Assembly (NCBI GenBank): GCA_046706145.1 | Contig: JBJKPP010000287.1 | Coordinates: 1 to 7,803, forward strand | DNA length: 7,803 nt | Direction of reading: 5' to 3' | Source of the DNA: JBJKPP01 sp046706145 | GTDB taxonomy: Bacteria; Bacteroidota; Ignavibacteria; Ignavibacteriales; Ignavibacteriaceae | In this document: positions 7,241 through 7,803 of the stretch, piece after piece | Numbering within the stretch: position 1 is the first letter of the stretch | How the letters are laid out: every line of letters starts with the position of its first letter | Program-made: the position numbers and the translations under genes | The notes under the pieces: model-generated | Told to the model about the DNA's origin: nothing | Seen by the model: only the letters and a program-made list of their open reading frames with translations | Databases searched by the model: none

Positions 7241-7615
7241 CTACTTGCAAAATAAATCCGACTTATTGATCATGCTGTTAATCATTTTTCCTACAGATTC
7301 ATATTTGCTTATAAAATCTTTCAAAACAGTTTTATCTATATAACTGCAATCCCAGGCGGTTTCTAACCAATGTTGAGTTTCTTGCTGCTCTCCGTCTGCA
7401 TCCGTTAACTTTAATACAAAATGTTTTTCATAAGGTCTTTTAGCCCAGGCTTCCGCAACTTGTGCTCCTACAGAACGAGATGAACGTCTTATCTGATCAG
7501 TAAGTGAATAAGTTTCTTCCTTGGAAAAATTTTGAGATAATTGAAAAATCTGTTTCGCCAGTTCACGCGACAATCTATAAACTTCCAAATCTCGAAAACT
7601 TTTAGCATACTCCAT
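7241..7615 (-). CDS. Four-helix-bundle protein (23S rRNA IVP / TIGR02436-type)
   Basis: This is a small all-helical protein of 124 residues, close to the usual 115-130 of the family. Recognisable landmarks are the FRDLEVYRLSRELAKQIF start, the LTDQIRRSSRSVGAQVAEAW block, and GEQQETQHWLETA in the third helix. The family was named from proteins encoded in intervening sequences of 23S rRNA genes and is related in fold to the Avd accessory protein of diversity-generating retroelements; no biochemical role is established for stand-alone copies. I choose the ATG at 7613-7615, preceded by AGAAAG, over the upstream in-frame TTG at 7637-7639, because the family start MEYAKSFRDLEVY matches there. The gene sits between the LolA-like gene and the permeases in the same direction, and inverted short repeats flank it, so it looks like an inserted passenger and not a transporter part. 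Confidence 0.88.
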   Translation of the reverse strand: MEYAKSFRDLEVYRLSRELAKQIFQLSQNFSKEETYSLTDQIRRSSRSVGAQVAEAWAKRPYEKHFVLKLTDADGEQQETQHWLETAWDCSYIDKTVLKDFISKYESVGKMINSMINKSDLFCK

Positions 7616-7647
7616 TTTAATCTTTCTGTTTTTTAACAATAAGGCTA

Positions 7648-7668
7648 ATTACTGATTACCAATCACCA
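7648..7668. repeat. Heptamer tandem repeat upstream of the four-helix-bundle gene
   Basis: ATTACTG, ATTACCA and ATCACCA follow one another without gaps, making three degenerate 7-bp units. The inner ACTGATTACC (7651-7660) is inverted and repeated exactly at 7188-7197 on the far side of the gene. Short GATTACC-type repeats next to four-helix-bundle genes are, to my recollection, common in related genomes. Confidence 0.6.
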
Positions 7669-7674
7669 ACTTCA

Positions 7675-7803
7675 TCATCTTACTCTTTTCATATTCTGTT
7701 CTGAGAAAAATGACTGGTTAATCTTAATATTATACTTAATATCTTCATATTGTAGGATCGTCTTATGCCCCGGCTCATCATTAGGAACCATTTCCCAGTG
7801 AGA
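7675..7803 (-). CDS. Outer-membrane lipoprotein-sorting protein, LolA-like (C-terminal part)
   Basis: Only the last 42 codons are inside the window; the gene continues past the right edge. The visible residues contain MVPNDEPGHKTILQYEDIKY and end in FFSEQNMKRVR. This pattern is typical of the C-terminus of the LolA-like outer-membrane lipoprotein-sorting family (PF17131/COG2834): a lysine-threonine turn, a strand with aspartate, then Phe-Phe-Ser and a final Leu/Met-Lys-Arg. Two stop codons in tandem (7675-7677 and 7672-7674) close the frame. Members are periplasmic, with a half-barrel fold that binds acyl chains. Its place ahead of two LolCE-type permeases, a LolD-type ATPase and an outer-membrane barrel suggests it carries the cargo across the periplasm. 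The full length and signal peptide cannot be checked here. Confidence 0.8.
   Translation of the reverse strand, partial: SHWEMVPNDEPGHKTILQYEDIKYNIKINQSFFSEQNMKRVR

Noticed and set aside
7241..7615. Four-helix-bundle gene as an accessory (Avd) gene of a diversity-generating retroelement
   Set aside because: There is no reverse transcriptase, template repeat or variable-repeat target in the window, and stand-alone members of this fold are common.
7241..7639. Upstream TTG start giving a 132-residue four-helix-bundle protein
   Set aside because: The family-like N-terminus begins at the internal ATG (7613-7615), which has AGAAAG at a suitable distance. The eight extra residues are Lys-rich and unlike the family.

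Overview
The window is AT-rich. Its proteins look like those of the Fibrobacterota-Chlorobiota-Bacteroidota group, most likely an Ignavibacteria-type or other Bacteroidota-related bacterium. The reasons are a TPR-TlpA lipoprotein with a short Bacteroidota-style lipobox, an outer-membrane barrel ending in Phe, several genes without a clear Shine-Dalgarno sequence, and a four-helix-bundle (23S rRNA IVP-type) gene flanked by short GATTACC-like repeats. The taxonomic call is an inference from these features.

Layout. Positions 1-670 hold no convincing gene. They contain a C10 homopolymer, a good hairpin, and a reverse-strand open frame that runs off the left edge and is probably not a gene. Positions 671-2572 (+) encode a large lipoprotein with an Ig-like N-terminus, a TPR-like helical middle and a C-terminal TlpA thioredoxin domain. 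A strong intrinsic terminator follows it and separates it from a convergent set of genes on the minus strand.

The minus-strand set, read in its direction of transcription (right to left), is: the C-terminal end of a LolA-like outer-membrane lipoprotein-sorting protein (cut by the right edge), a four-helix-bundle protein, two related FtsX/LolCE-type ABC permeases, a LolD/MacB-type ABC ATPase, and an outer-membrane beta-barrel protein. Gaps of 15 and 11 bases separate permease from permease and ATPase from barrel. Two short repeat-rich islands interrupt the set: one between the second permease and the ATPase, and one around the four-helix-bundle gene.

Working together. The set has an ATPase, two permease half-subunits, a LolA-fold periplasmic carrier and an outer-membrane barrel. 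This is a complete inner-membrane-to-outer-membrane part list, and it suggests a dedicated route for moving a lipid, lipoprotein or other hydrophobic cargo across the envelope. The cargo cannot be read from the sequence. The four-helix-bundle gene looks like a later insertion and not a working part. The TPR-TlpA lipoprotein is transcribed separately and need not be related to the transporter.
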